From Brevundimonas variabilis (GTDB lineage: Bacteria > Pseudomonadota > Alphaproteobacteria > Caulobacterales > Caulobacteraceae): a DNA stretch of 64,000 nucleotides. The position numbers and the translations under genes were made by a program. The DNA is taken from assembly GCF_014199945.1 (NCBI RefSeq), contig NZ_JACHOR010000004.1:62001-126000 (forward strand), in the 5' to 3' direction. Below the pieces are notes generated by a model. The model ran no database searches. It saw nothing but the letters and a program-made list of their open reading frames with translations, and had not been told where the DNA came from. Below, piece by piece: positions 15,385-23,647 of this stretch. Numbering within the stretch: position 1 is the stretch's first letter; each line of letters begins with the position of its first letter.

Positions 15385-15744
15385 TCAGTTTCGGGGTCGG
15401 TCGAGCCAGTCGTCGATCGCGGTCACGCCGCGGACAATCGTCTCGCGCCGGGCGGTCGCGGCCTGTCGGGCGGCCCGGGCCTGTTCGAGCGTCAGGGCCG
15501 TCGCGGCCGGGTCACTGCCGATCGGAGCAGACTGACGTCGGGACTGGAGCTCAAGCTGCGTCAGGCGCGCGTTCAGCGCCTGTTGCCGGGCCTCGATGGC
15601 GCGCTGGTCGGATTGCAGGCGCAGGCGCTCGGTCTCGAACCGGTGCTGGTCTCCGACGGGATTGGCATTCCGGAAGTTGACCACCTGGGCGGTTGCCGGA
15701 GACGCCAGGATCAGACCGAACGCGATGAGGACGAGACTGCGCAT
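15385..15744 (-). CDS. Small secreted protein of unknown function
   Basis: A 119-residue protein I do not recognise. Residues 1-19 are a clean signal peptide ending in ATA ([16 protein letters not shown]), so it should be periplasmic. The rest (about 35-95) is rich in Gln, Arg, Ala and Leu with heptad-like spacing and very likely forms one long helix or coiled coil. It has no cysteines and no membrane segment beyond the signal. It sits 74 bp upstream of the zinc peptidase on the same strand, so cotranscription is possible. Function is not assignable. Confidence 0.7.
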   Translation of the reverse strand: MRSLVLIAFGLILASPATAQVVNFRNANPVGDQHRFETERLRLQSDQRAIEARQQALNARLTQLELQSRRQSAPIGSDPAATALTLEQARAARQAATARRETIVRGVTAIDDWLDRPRN

Positions 15745-15800
15745 GCGATGGACATGGGCACGCCGCCGGCCTGGTCAAGCGTGGCCTTAGCGGAGGCGTC

Positions 15801-15962
15801 CTCCTTCCCCCTTCCCCTGGAGGGGGAAGGGCCGGGGATGGGGTGGAGGCACTCTGGCGCCGTTTGGTCGCGTTCACCCGGTGCCCAAGGACCGGGTGGT
15901 AAAGCCCCCCTCTGACAGGTTGCCTCCACCCCATCCCAACCCTTCCCCCTCCAGGGGAAGGG
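15801..15962. repeat. Palindromic repeat family B
   Basis: Left arm begins CTCCTTCCCCCTTCCCC and runs through GGGGATGGGGTGGAGGC to 15850; the right arm (15922-15962) is its near-perfect inverse, beginning GCCTCCACCCCATCCC. About 70 bp of unrelated sequence separates them. A second copy with the same arms lies at 47601-47768 between leuC and leuD. Located between two minus-strand genes. Confidence 0.9.
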
Positions 15963-16003
15963 CTATCGCCGGCTCACCTGTCGTGGTGAAGCCGGGCTCC
16001 TGA

Positions 16004-17140
16004 TCAGAGCGCCGAATACAGGGCCTGCATCAGCCGTACGGCGCGGGGATCGCCGACGAGGTGGGGCGACTGGCGGGTCATGACATAGGCCGCCGACACC
16101 CGGTTCTCGGCATCGGCCATGGCACAGGACCCGCCCCAGCCGCAGTGACCGACCGCGTCAGCATTGGTGCCGAAGATGTTCAGCGTCTCGTTGCGCATGT
16201 ATCCGGCGGCCCAGCTGATATCGAAGGGCACGACCTTGTCGACGCCCCGGATCCGCTCGCGCAGGACCTGCGACACGACATCGGGCGACAGGATGGCCTT
16301 GCCGTCCAGCACGCCGTCGTTGGCCAGCACCCCCAGGATCCGGGCGATGGCGACGCCTGTGCCATGCAGATTGGCCGAGGGGATCTCCGCCATCCGCCAG
16401 TCGGTCGAGCCCCGCCCGCCGGGGGCCGAACCGCGGTCGAGGAAGGCGGCCTTCTTCACCGCATCGATGGTCCCCAGGTCGGGGGCAGCGGAGGGTTTGC
16501 GCAGCTGGGCCACGCGGGCGTGCTCCGCCTCGGGCAGTCCGATCCACAGGTCGAGGTCGAACGGGATGGCAAAGTCCTGACGCAGGGCCGTGCCCATCGA
16601 CCGGCCATCGACGATGCGGAACAGCTCGCCCGCCAGATAGCCGATGGTGATGGGGTGATAGCCTGACGCCGTGCCCGGCGGCCACATCGGGGCCTGGGCG
16701 CACAGCTGGTCCAGCACGGCGGTCCGGTCGAACCAGATGGTCGGATCGACGGTCTCCGAAAAGCCGGGCAGGCCCGACTGGTGCGACATCAGCTGGCCGA
16801 CGGTCAGCCGGTCCTTGCCGGCCTGGCCGAAGGCGGGCCAGTGCGAGGCGACCGTGTCCTCATAGGCCAGCAGCCCGCGCTCGACGCAGGTGGCGATCAT
16901 CAGGGCCATGATCGCCTTGCCGGTCGAGAAGACGGGCACCAGGGTATCAGGACCGAAGGGCACCGTGCGGGCTCCGTCCGACCAGCCGCCCCAGAGATCG
17001 ATCACGGTCTCGCCCGCGATACAGACGCTGAACCGGGCGGCCTGTTCGTTCAGACCCTCGGGGGCGTCGGTGAAATTGGCGGCGAAGGCGTCCTTCACGG
17101 CGGCGAAACGGTCGGGGCAGACGCCCGAGATGTCGGTCAT
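16004..17140 (-). CDS. Beta-lactamase-fold serine hydrolase (family S12 / class C-like)
   Basis: A 378-residue hydrolase of the penicillin-binding/beta-lactamase fold, similar in layout to cytoplasmic esterases and EstB-type enzymes. Seen: SxxK motif STGK (Ser72, Lys75), a SGYHP segment near residue 150 providing the Tyr, and GHCGWGGSCAMAD near residue 345 at the third motif position. There is no signal peptide, which argues against a periplasmic beta-lactamase and for an esterase or peptide hydrolase; the substrate is unknown. Its ATG overlaps the stop of the flavoprotein gene by 4 bp (ATGA), so the two are translationally coupled. Confidence 0.85.
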   Translation of the reverse strand: MTDISGVCPDRFAAVKDAFAANFTDAPEGLNEQAARFSVCIAGETVIDLWGGWSDGARTVPFGPDTLVPVFSTGKAIMALMIATCVERGLLAYEDTVASHWPAFGQAGKDRLTVGQLMSHQSGLPGFSETVDPTIWFDRTAVLDQLCAQAPMWPPGTASGYHPITIGYLAGELFRIVDGRSMGTALRQDFAIPFDLDLWIGLPEAEHARVAQLRKPSAAPDLGTIDAVKKAAFLDRGSAPGGRGSTDWRMAEIPSANLHGTGVAIARILGVLANDGVLDGKAILSPDVVSQVLRERIRGVDKVVPFDISWAAGYMRNETLNIFGTNADAVGHCGWGGSCAMADAENRVSAAYVMTRQSPHLVGDPRAVRLMQALYSAL

Positions 17141-18411
17141 GCGGGGTCCTTTTCAGGTCGGGCCAGCCAGTCGAGGGCGCCGCGCGCGGCCGCCACGCCG
17201 GAGGCAAAGGCGGCCTGCAGCAGATAGCCACCGGTCGGGGCCTCCCAGTCGATCATCTCGCCGGCGACGAAGACGCCGGGACGGGCGGTCAGCATCAGGT
17301 TGTCGTCCAGGCCCTCGAACTTCACGCCCCCGGCCGAGGAGATGGCGCGCTCCAGCCCCTGCATGCCCGTCAGGGTCAGACGGACGGCCTTGATCCTTTT
17401 GGCCAGTTTCTCGGGGCCGGTGGGGATGTCGCCGGGGATCTCGCGCATCAGGGCAATGGCGACGGGCGACAGGCCGCCCGCCTTGCGCAGCCAGTTGGTC
17501 AGGCTGTCCTTGCCGCGCGGGCGCGACAGGCGCTCGGCCAGCACGGCCTCTGTCAGATCGGGCCGCAGGTCGATGACGAGGGTGGCCGAGCCGTCCCGGG
17601 TGATGGCCTCGCGCAGCGCCGGCGACAGGGCATAGATGGCTCCGCCCTCGATGCCGTAGCGGGTCAGCATCGCCTCGCCCTTGATTGTAAGTGGGCCTAC
17701 CGCGCCTTGCGCTGCTTGAGGCCCGGAGGGACTTGGGCCGACCGAGAAAGCGGCCGCCTTCAGAGGCTCGCCGGCGAAGCGATCGCGCAGGATGTCGGAC
17801 CATTCGACATTGAACCCGGCATTGGACGGCTGGAACGGCGCGACGGCGGTGCCGTCCGCCTCGAGAGCGGGTGCCCAGGCTCCGTCGGAGCCGAGCCGGG
17901 GCCAGCTGGCCCCGCCCATGGCCAGTATGGTGGCGTCAGCGATGACGGGCTCGCCGTTCTCGAAGGTCAGGGCCGGGCCGTCGAACCCGGTCCAGCGCGA
18001 GCGGCTCACGATCGTGACCCCCATATCGTCCAGCCGCCGCAGCCAGGCCCGCAGCAGGGGCGAGGCCTTCAGGCTTTTCGGAAAGATCCGGCCGCTGGAG
18101 CCGGTGAAGGTCGGCTGGCCCAGACCCTCGACCCATTCGACCACGGCGGCGGGGGGGTATTGGTCGAGCCAGGGCGTGACGTCCGCAGTCCTGTCGCCAT
18201 AGCGGGCGGCAAAGGGGGCGCGGTCCTCGGAATGGGTCAGGTTCAGTCCGCCCCGACCAGCCAACAGGAATTTGCGGCCGACCGAGGCCATCCGGTCGTG
18301 CACGACGACCCGCACCCCGGCGCTGGCCAGGACCTCGGCGGCCATCAGCCCGGCAGGACCGCCGCCGATGATGGCGACGAGGGGGGCAGTCGGGGATGCG
18401 GACGCGGTCAT
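17137..18411 (-). CDS. FAD-dependent oxidoreductase, HI0933/YhiN family
   Basis: A 424-residue flavoprotein with N-terminal FAD-binding Rossmann motif IIGGGPAGLMAAE (14-26), then GRKFLLAGRGGLNLTHSE at about 46-63, which is characteristic of this family, and a C-terminal FVAGEMIDWEAPTGGYLLQAAFASG closing the FAD site. The reaction is not established for this group; some relatives act on steroids or remain uncharacterised. It is coupled by a 4-bp overlap to the downstream serine hydrolase and is divergent from the Gre-like gene across a short promoter region. Confidence 0.88.
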   Translation of the reverse strand: MTASASPTAPLVAIIGGGPAGLMAAEVLASAGVRVVVHDRMASVGRKFLLAGRGGLNLTHSEDRAPFAARYGDRTADVTPWLDQYPPAAVVEWVEGLGQPTFTGSSGRIFPKSLKASPLLRAWLRRLDDMGVTIVSRSRWTGFDGPALTFENGEPVIADATILAMGGASWPRLGSDGAWAPALEADGTAVAPFQPSNAGFNVEWSDILRDRFAGEPLKAAAFSVGPSPSGPQAAQGAVGPLTIKGEAMLTRYGIEGGAIYALSPALREAITRDGSATLVIDLRPDLTEAVLAERLSRPRGKDSLTNWLRKAGGLSPVAIALMREIPGDIPTGPEKLAKRIKAVRLTLTGMQGLERAISSAGGVKFEGLDDNLMLTARPGVFVAGEMIDWEAPTGGYLLQAAFASGVAAARGALDWLARPEKDPA

Positions 18412-18483
18412 GGCGGGGACTTAGCCCGCCCGGGCCGGGACCGCCACTCGCCATGACCCGATACGGCGCCTATGTTCCGTGCC

Positions 18484-18969
18484 ATGAGTGTTGCCTTCAC
18501 CCGAGAGGAAGATCTCGAAGCCACGGCTGCCGATCTTCCCGACCGTCCCGTTTCCCCGCACGCCAATCTGGTCACGCCCGAGGGACTGAACCAGATCGAG
18601 GCCGAACTGGCCTCGGCCCGTGCGGCCTATGCGGCGGCCCAGGCGCACGGCTCGATCGAGGTCGACCGCACAGCCATGGCGCGGGCGACGCGGGATCTGC
18701 GCTACTGGTCCGCGCGCCGCGCCAATGCCCAGCCGCAGCAGATCGCCCCGCCTGACGGCACGGTCCGGTTCGGCGGTTCGGTCACGATCGAACGCGAGGA
18801 CGGCCGGACCCAGACCTGGCGGATCGTGGGCGAGGACGAGGCCGATCCTGCGAACGGTTCCGTCAGCCATGTCTCGCCGCTTTCGCGGGCCCTGATGGGC
18901 AAGCGGGTCGGGGACGAGGCGGTCGTTGCGGGTCAGTCGGTCGAGATCGTGGCCGTCGATCAAGCGTGA
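18484..18969 (+). CDS. GreA/GreB-family transcription elongation factor
   Basis: Small protein of 161 residues from the chosen ATG (an in-frame ATG four codons upstream is equally possible). The C-terminal half (about 80-160) is the Gre FKBP-like domain: VRFGGSVTIEREDG, TWRIVGEDEADP, VSPLSRALMGKRVGDEAVV, closely following the family pattern. The N-terminal half has a short helical region with NLVTPEGLNQIEAEL, as in Gre coiled coils, though shorter than in GreA. It would bind RNA polymerase through the secondary channel and stimulate transcript cleavage; a divergent or RNA-polymerase-inhibiting role is possible because the coiled-coil tip is not canonical. Probably an extra paralogue besides greA. 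Confidence 0.82.
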   Translation: MSVAFTREEDLEATAADLPDRPVSPHANLVTPEGLNQIEAELASARAAYAAAQAHGSIEVDRTAMARATRDLRYWSARRANAQPQQIAPPDGTVRFGGSVTIEREDGRTQTWRIVGEDEADPANGSVSHVSPLSRALMGKRVGDEAVVAGQSVEIVAVDQA

Positions 18970-19096
18970 AGGTTGTCGTGCGGCCCGGCTTGCCTCACAA
19001 ACAATCCCCGAAGGCATGATAGACGTGCCGACCTGTCCGGCGTTCGAGCCGCGCCCCGCGCGACGACGCCCTAGTCAATGAAAGCGAGGCCCGTTC

Positions 19097-19258
19097 ATGG
19101 CCAGAAAGCCCAACTACAGTTTCGAGCGTCAGGAACGCGATCGCGCCGACGCCAAGAAGGCCGCCGAAAAGGCTGCAAAGAAGGCGGAAAAGAAAGCCCA
19201 GGCGGCCTGGGAAGCCGGTGAGGGTCCCCAGCCTGACGAGGCCCCGCGCGAGGACTGA
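19097..19258 (+). CDS. Small Lys/Ala-rich protein, 53 residues
   Basis: Short open frame with a GCGAGG ribosome-binding site about 7 bp before the ATG. The protein starts MARKPNYSFERQERD, followed by a run of AKKA/EKKA repeats (about residues 19-36) that should form a single charged helix, and an acidic tail ending DEAPRED. Codon use matches neighbouring genes. From memory, similar short proteins with an ARKPNY-FE-QERD start are frequent in alphaproteobacteria; I could not check this. No function is known to me. It stands between the Gre-like gene and the GAF/Fis regulator, both on the same strand. Confidence 0.65.
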   Translation: MARKPNYSFERQERDRADAKKAAEKAAKKAEKKAQAAWEAGEGPQPDEAPRED

Positions 19259-19319
19259 TCCCGCGCGAGGCAATTGCGCGCAGCAACCCGGCGGCGATTT
19301 GCCTTTCCGCTCCAGTTGA

Positions 19320-19351
19320 GTCTCCTATGGGGTAACGACCCCTTCGGAGAC
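19320..19351 (+). promoter_or_regulatory. Perfect two-tier hairpin over the regulator's ribosome-binding site
   Basis: Outer stem GTCTCC (19320-19325) with GGAGAC (19346-19351) and inner stem GGGGT (19329-19333) with ACCCC (19338-19342), AACG loop and symmetric 3-base internal bulges. The 3' outer strand is the GGAGA Shine-Dalgarno of the GTG start at 19356, so folding would hide it. Could also be a protein operator. Confidence 0.5.
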
Positions 19352-19355
19352 CGAC

Positions 19356-20315
19356 GTGGGCGACAGGACTGGAAACACCCATCCCGACCGGGTTCGCTCG
19401 GTTCTGGCCGACGACGCGGGGCCCGCGCGGTCGGTCGTGGCGGCGTCGTGGCGTCGGTCCATGACGGTGTACGGGCTCGATCCTGCCGATGCCTCTTTGC
19501 CCGAAACCCTGACAGAGCAACAGCTTCGCGCCGTCTGCGAGGCGATGGAGCCCCTGACCCGCGCGGCCCAGGGCACGCTGGACCGGCTGTTCCGGGCGGT
19601 GGGCGATACCGGCTGCTGCGTTCTGCTGACCAATCGCGACGGCGTGCCGGTGGACCGGCGCGGGGCGGTTAGCGACGACGAGACCTTCCATCGCTGGGGG
19701 CTTTGGCCCGGGGCGGTCTGGAGCGAGGCGACCGAGGGCACCAACGGCATCGGCACCTGTCTGGCCGAGGGGCGGGCCCTGACCATTCACCGCGACCAGC
19801 ATTTCCACACGAAGAACACGGGGCTGAGCTGCACGGTCGCGCCGATCTATGATCATCAGGGGCGGCTGGCGGCGGCGCTGGATGTTTCGTCGTGCCGGGC
19901 GGACCTCACCGAAGGCTTCGTCGGCCTGATCGCGGCGGCGGTGGCCGATGCCGCCCGCGCGATCGAGGCCCAGAATTTCCGCCAGGCCTTCAGCGGCTCG
20001 CGCATCCTGCTGGCCGCCGACGAGGATCGCAGCACGGCGGCGCTGCTGGCCGTCGACCGGCACGATCTGGTGGTCGGGGCGACGCGGTCGGCGCGGCAGC
20101 TTCTGGGGATCACCGATGCCTGTATCGCGGGCTCCCTGCCGGCAGCGGACGTGCTGTCGGTGGCGACGGATGCCGAGGACCTGATCGATGCGGAGCGCGG
20201 GGCGGTGCGGCGGGCGCTGGCGCGGGCTGACGGCAATGTCTCTGCGGCGGCACGCGCGCTGGGGGTCAGTCGCGCGACCCTGCACCGCAAGCTGAACCGG
20301 CTCGGCCTGCACTGA
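19356..20315 (+). CDS. GAF-sensor, Fis-type HTH transcriptional regulator (AcoR-like without AAA+)
   Basis: Regulator of 319 residues. A GAF sensor domain occupies about 60-190 ([58 protein letters not shown]), and the last 45 residues form a Fis-type helix-turn-helix ([27 protein letters not shown]). The sigma-54-activating AAA+ domain found in full AcoR is absent, so it should act on ordinary promoters, presumably activating the aldehyde dehydrogenase gene that follows 157 bp downstream, where two palindromes lie. The start is GTG with GGAGA 5 bp upstream, inside a perfect hairpin. The ligand is unknown; an alcohol- or aldehyde-derived signal is inferred from context. Confidence 0.85.
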   Translation: MGDRTGNTHPDRVRSVLADDAGPARSVVAASWRRSMTVYGLDPADASLPETLTEQQLRAVCEAMEPLTRAAQGTLDRLFRAVGDTGCCVLLTNRDGVPVDRRGAVSDDETFHRWGLWPGAVWSEATEGTNGIGTCLAEGRALTIHRDQHFHTKNTGLSCTVAPIYDHQGRLAAALDVSSCRADLTEGFVGLIAAAVADAARAIEAQNFRQAFSGSRILLAADEDRSTAALLAVDRHDLVVGATRSARQLLGITDACIAGSLPAADVLSVATDAEDLIDAERGAVRRALARADGNVSAAARALGVSRATLHRKLNRLGLH

Positions 20316-20363
20316 CGCGTTGACGCGTCGTTCCGGACGACCTGTCGCAACCTTGCGACAGGT
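20314..20363. promoter_or_regulatory. Two palindromes upstream of the aldehyde dehydrogenase
   Basis: GACGCGT-TG-ACGCGTC (20314-20329) overlaps the stop of the regulator gene. ACCTGTCGCAA-CC followed by TTGCGACAGGT (20340-20363) is a perfect 11-bp inverted repeat. The second has the size and symmetry of a Fis-type HTH dimer site, so it is the best candidate target of the adjacent GAF/Fis regulator. No T-tract follows either. Confidence 0.55.
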
Positions 20364-20472
20364 GTGCGCCGCACCAAACCATGACGCTCTGGCACCCTGT
20401 CCGGGCTGGGCTTCAGGTGAGGGTCAGCGATGCCGGGCGAACCGGCGCGTCCCAGGAACCCGGAGACACCCC

Positions 20473-21990
20473 ATGACCAAGCCCGAATTCATCCGCGCCG
20501 TCACGCCCCAGTTCAAGACCCGCTACGAGAACTACATCGGCGGGGCCTGGGTGCCGCCGACCAAGGGACGCTATTTCGACAATTCCTCACCGGTGAACGG
20601 CCGGGTCCTGTGCGAGATCGCCCGGTCGGACGCCTCGGACATCGAACTGGCGCTGGATGCCGCCCATGCTGCAAAGGATGCCTGGGGCAAGACCTCCACC
20701 ACCGAACGGTCCAACATCCTGATCCAGATCGCCCAGCGAATGGAGGACAATCTTCAGAAACTGGCCGAGGCCGAGACCTGGGACAACGGCAAGCCGCTGC
20801 GCGAGACCCTGGCCGCCGACCTGCCGCTGGCGATCGACCACTTCCGCTATTTTGCGGGGGCCATCCGGGCCCAGGAAGGCGGCATCAGCCAGATCGACAA
20901 CGATACGGTGGCCTATCATTTCCATGAGCCCCTGGGCGTCGTCGGCCAGATCATCCCGTGGAATTTCCCGATCCTGATGGCTGTCTGGAAGCTGGCACCG
21001 GCCCTGGCTGCCGGGAACTGCGTGGTCATCAAGCCCGCCGAACAGACTCCCGCCTCGCTGCTGGTCCTGATGGAGATCATCGGCGACCTGATCCCGCCCG
21101 GTGTGCTGAACGTCGTCAACGGCTTCGGTCTCGAGGCCGGCAAGCCGCTGGCGTCCTCGACCCGGATCGCCAAGATCGCCTTCACCGGCGAGACGACCAC
21201 GGGCCGCCTGATCAGCCAGTATGCGTCGCAGAACCTGATCCCCGTCACGCTTGAGCTGGGCGGCAAGTCCCCCAATGTCTTCTTCAAGGACGTGATGGCC
21301 GAGGACGATGCCTATCTGGACAAGGCGCTGGAAGGCTTTGCCATGTTCGCCCTGAACCAGGGCGAGATCTGCACCTGCCCCAGCCGGGCCCTGATCCACG
21401 AGGACATCTTCGATGCCTTCATGGAAAAGGCCATCGCCCGCGTCGAGGCAATCGTAGCCGGCGATCCGCTGAATCCCGACACCATGATCGGGGCCCAGGC
21501 GTCTTCGGAACAGTTCGAGAAGATCCTGTCCTATCTCGACATCGGCCGTCAGGAGGGTGCCGAGGTCCTGACCGGCGGAGCGAAGGCCGAACTCCAGGGC
21601 GATCTGGCGGGGGGCTATTTCATCCAGCCCACCATCCTGAAGGGCCACAACAAGATGCGGGTCTTCCAGGAGGAAATCTTCGGCCCGGTCGTGTCGGTGA
21701 CGACCTTCAGGACCGACGAAGAGGCGCTCGAGATCGCCAATGACACCCTGTATGGCCTGGGGGCCGGTGTCTGGACCCGGGATTCCAACCGGGCCTATCG
21801 CATGGGTCGCGGCATCCAGGCGGGCCGGGTCTGGACCAACTGCTACCATGCCTATCCGGCCCATGCGGCCTTCGGCGGCTACAAGCAGTCGGGCATCGGG
21901 CGCGAGAACCACCGGATGATGCTGGACCACTATCAGCAGACCAAGAACCTGCTGGTCAGCTACAGCCCGGACAAGCTCGGCTTCTTCTGA
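20473..21990 (+). CDS. NAD-dependent aldehyde dehydrogenase (acetaldehyde type, ExaC/AcoD-like)
   Basis: Oxidises an aldehyde, probably acetaldehyde or another short alkanal, to the acid with NAD; 505 residues. Seen: [23 protein letters not shown] in the cofactor domain, general base Glu in [10 protein letters not shown] (about 262), nucleophile Cys in [11 protein letters not shown] (about 300-302; the paired Cys is typical of the ExaC/AcoD subgroup), and [10 protein letters not shown]. The frame extends far upstream but the ATG at TKPEFIRAV matches the family start and has GGAGA 7 bp before it. The DUF779 gene overlaps its stop by one base; such pairs are common next to this subgroup. Likely activated by the GAF/Fis regulator. 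Confidence 0.93.
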   Translation: MTKPEFIRAVTPQFKTRYENYIGGAWVPPTKGRYFDNSSPVNGRVLCEIARSDASDIELALDAAHAAKDAWGKTSTTERSNILIQIAQRMEDNLQKLAEAETWDNGKPLRETLAADLPLAIDHFRYFAGAIRAQEGGISQIDNDTVAYHFHEPLGVVGQIIPWNFPILMAVWKLAPALAAGNCVVIKPAEQTPASLLVLMEIIGDLIPPGVLNVVNGFGLEAGKPLASSTRIAKIAFTGETTTGRLISQYASQNLIPVTLELGGKSPNVFFKDVMAEDDAYLDKALEGFAMFALNQGEICTCPSRALIHEDIFDAFMEKAIARVEAIVAGDPLNPDTMIGAQASSEQFEKILSYLDIGRQEGAEVLTGGAKAELQGDLAGGYFIQPTILKGHNKMRVFQEEIFGPVVSVTTFRTDEEALEIANDTLYGLGAGVWTRDSNRAYRMGRGIQAGRVWTNCYHAYPAHAAFGGYKQSGIGRENHRMMLDHYQQTKNLLVSYSPDKLGFF

Positions 21991-22331
21991 TGACGGCGGA
22001 CAAGGTCTCCGCCACCCCCGCCGCGCTCGCCCTGCTGGCCGAGATCGTCGCCGACCACGGTCCGGTGATGTTCCACCAGTCGGGCGGGTGCTGCGACGGG
22101 TCCTCGCCCATGTGCTATCCGGTCGGCGAGTTCATCCTGGGCGACCATGACGTCCGGCTGGGGCGGATCGGGGAGGCGGACTTCTGGATCAGCGGCTCCC
22201 AGGCCGAGGCCTGGAAGAATACCGACCTGATCATCGATGCCATCCCGGGTCGGGGCGGCATGTTCAGCCTCGACAACGGTCGCGAGCAGCGGTTCCTGAC
22301 CCGCTCCACCGTCTGTGCCGTGCCGGAGTAG
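21990..22331 (+). CDS. DUF779 protein, partner of aldehyde dehydrogenase
   Basis: A 113-residue cytoplasmic protein of the DUF779 family. Conserved core: VMFHQSGGCCDGSSPMCY, with Cys34, Cys35 and Cys42 spaced as a possible metal or redox site, then DFWISGSQAEAWKNTDLIIDAIPGRGGMFSLDN. Its ATG overlaps the TGA of the aldehyde dehydrogenase by one base (TGATG), so translation is coupled. The biochemical role is not established; constant association with acetaldehyde-type dehydrogenases suggests an assembly, metal or thiol-repair role for that enzyme, which is inference. The gene ends well before the DUF2939 pair, whose transcription may continue from here. Confidence 0.88.
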   Translation: MTADKVSATPAALALLAEIVADHGPVMFHQSGGCCDGSSPMCYPVGEFILGDHDVRLGRIGEADFWISGSQAEAWKNTDLIIDAIPGRGGMFSLDNGREQRFLTRSTVCAVPE

Positions 22332-22386
22332 ATGAGCCAAACCGGGCCTCGGGCGTTGATGTCGCCGGGCAAGGGTGAGGTCACGC

Positions 22387-22980
22387 GTGAAGAATCTGTT
22401 GGGCAGGCTGCTGCTGGTGGCGCTGATCGGAGCCGGCCTCGCCTTCGTCAGCGCGCCCGTGGTGACCTTTTTCGGCATCCGTTCGGCGGCCCAGGCCAAC
22501 GATGTGGCCGGTCTGGTCCGGCTGATCGACTTTCCCGCCGTGCGGGCGTCCCTTCGGCCGCAGCTGGCGGGGCGGCCCGAGATCATGACGCCTGCCCCGT
22601 CCATTTTCGACGATCCGATCGGGGCCGTGCGCCGCCGCTTCCAGCAGGCGACGGCACCGGCCGCGCCGGACCCTGATTCCTATCTGACACCCGACGCGAT
22701 CAACGCCCTGATGGCCGGGCAGGGCCGGTATGCGGCGACGCAGACCGTGCCGATCGAGGCCTCTGACGCCTGGCCCCGGCTGCGCTACTGGGGCTTTCAG
22801 ACCACACGTCTGTCGGTTGCGGACGCGGGCGGGTCGGAAACCCTCTTTACCTTCCAGAGACGGGCTCCGTTCGAATGGAAACTGGTGCATATCGGTCTGC
22901 CGGACGGGGCGACACCGGTCGCCGTTCCGCGCCCGACCGACCCGATCGCCTCCGTGCCTGAAAGGCCTGCTGCCCGATGA
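22387..22980 (+). CDS. DUF2939-type membrane-anchored protein (copy 1)
   Basis: A 197-residue protein with one N-terminal membrane segment (about 3-30, LLGRLLLVALIGAGLAFV) and an extracytoplasmic domain. ANDVAGLVRLIDFPAVRASLRPQL matches the DUF2939 pattern of a short helical repeat carrying a DFPALR-like motif. The GTG was chosen because GGGTGAGG lies about 8 bp upstream; an in-frame GTG four codons earlier lacks such a site. It overlaps the next gene (ATGA), which encodes a diverged second copy of the same domain. Function unknown. The pair may be expressed from the aldehyde dehydrogenase operon, but the gap also allows its own promoter. Confidence 0.72.
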   Translation: MKNLLGRLLLVALIGAGLAFVSAPVVTFFGIRSAAQANDVAGLVRLIDFPAVRASLRPQLAGRPEIMTPAPSIFDDPIGAVRRRFQQATAPAAPDPDSYLTPDAINALMAGQGRYAATQTVPIEASDAWPRLRYWGFQTTRLSVADAGGSETLFTFQRRAPFEWKLVHIGLPDGATPVAVPRPTDPIASVPERPAAR

Positions 22981-23531
22981 CCAAGACCCGCAAGCGCCGT
23001 CTCCTGATCGGAACCGCCGTCATCAGCTTGATCGTTGTGCTGATCCTGTTCGTGGTGACGCCGGCCCTGGCGGTGCAGGGTATTATCGCGGCGGCAAAGG
23101 CCGGGGACGCTGCTGCGCTTGAGAGCCGGGTCGATTTCCCGGCCCTGCGTGGCAGCCTGAAGGATGAGCTGAATGCGCGGATGCGGGCCGAGGTTCGGGA
23201 CCAGTTGCGCGACGAGGACCCCGGTCTGGCCGCCCTTGGGATGATGCTGGCCCCCAGTCTGATGGACAGCGCCGTGGACGTCTTCGTCACCCCGGACGCC
23301 GTGGCCGCCATGGTGTCTTCGGCCGAGGCGCCGGGCGTGAAGGACGACGCGTCCGCCGAGCGCGGGAACGACGCCGACATCCGCCGGAGCTACGGCTTTC
23401 GCGACCCGAACACTTTTGTCGTGACCCTGACCGATCCGGAACGGGCGGAGCAGCCGCTGAAGCTGCTGCTGGAACGGCGCAATCTGGTGCAGTGGAAGCT
23501 GGCGGGGGTCGATCTGCCGGACCGGGTCTGA
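22977..23531 (+). CDS. DUF2939-type membrane-anchored protein (copy 2)
   Basis: A 184-residue protein with a single membrane segment (about 9-32, LLIGTAVISLIVVLILFVV) and a DUF2939-like domain (GIIAAAKAGDAAALESRVDFPALRGSLKDEL). It shares architecture and the DFP-LR-SL motif with the preceding gene, with which it overlaps by 4 bp, so the two are a tandem duplication that has diverged strongly. Its conserved C-terminal segment (FVVTLTD ... LLLERRNLVQWKLAGVDLP) parallels FTFQRRAPFEWKLVHIGLP in copy 1. Function unknown; location is probably the periplasmic face of the inner membrane. A repeat begins 8 bp after its stop. Confidence 0.75.
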   Translation: MTKTRKRRLLIGTAVISLIVVLILFVVTPALAVQGIIAAAKAGDAAALESRVDFPALRGSLKDELNARMRAEVRDQLRDEDPGLAALGMMLAPSLMDSAVDVFVTPDAVAAMVSSAEAPGVKDDASAERGNDADIRRSYGFRDPNTFVVTLTDPERAEQPLKLLLERRNLVQWKLAGVDLPDRV

Positions 23532-23538
23532 GGCCGGC

Positions 23539-23647
23539 AGCCCCTCCACCCCTTCGGGGTCCCCCTCCCCATCGCTTCGCGACAGGGAGGATAAACGCTT
23601 TCCTCCCCACGCAGTGGGGAGGGGGACCGCGAAGCGGTGGAGGGGCT
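23539..23647. repeat. Palindromic repeat family C
   Basis: Arms beginning AGCCCCTCCACC on the left and ending GGTGGAGGGGCT on the right pair over about 45 bp each, with internal TCCCCACGCAGTGGGGA as a sub-hairpin. It lies between convergent genes and its right end includes two bases of the stop codon of the DUF885 gene, so it may also serve as a bidirectional 3' hairpin. Only copy of this family in the window. Confidence 0.85.

Noticed and set aside
20340-20420. Sigma-54 promoter (TGGCACCC) before the aldehyde dehydrogenase
   Set aside because: No TTGC block at the required spacing, and the adjacent regulator lacks the AAA+ domain needed for sigma-54.
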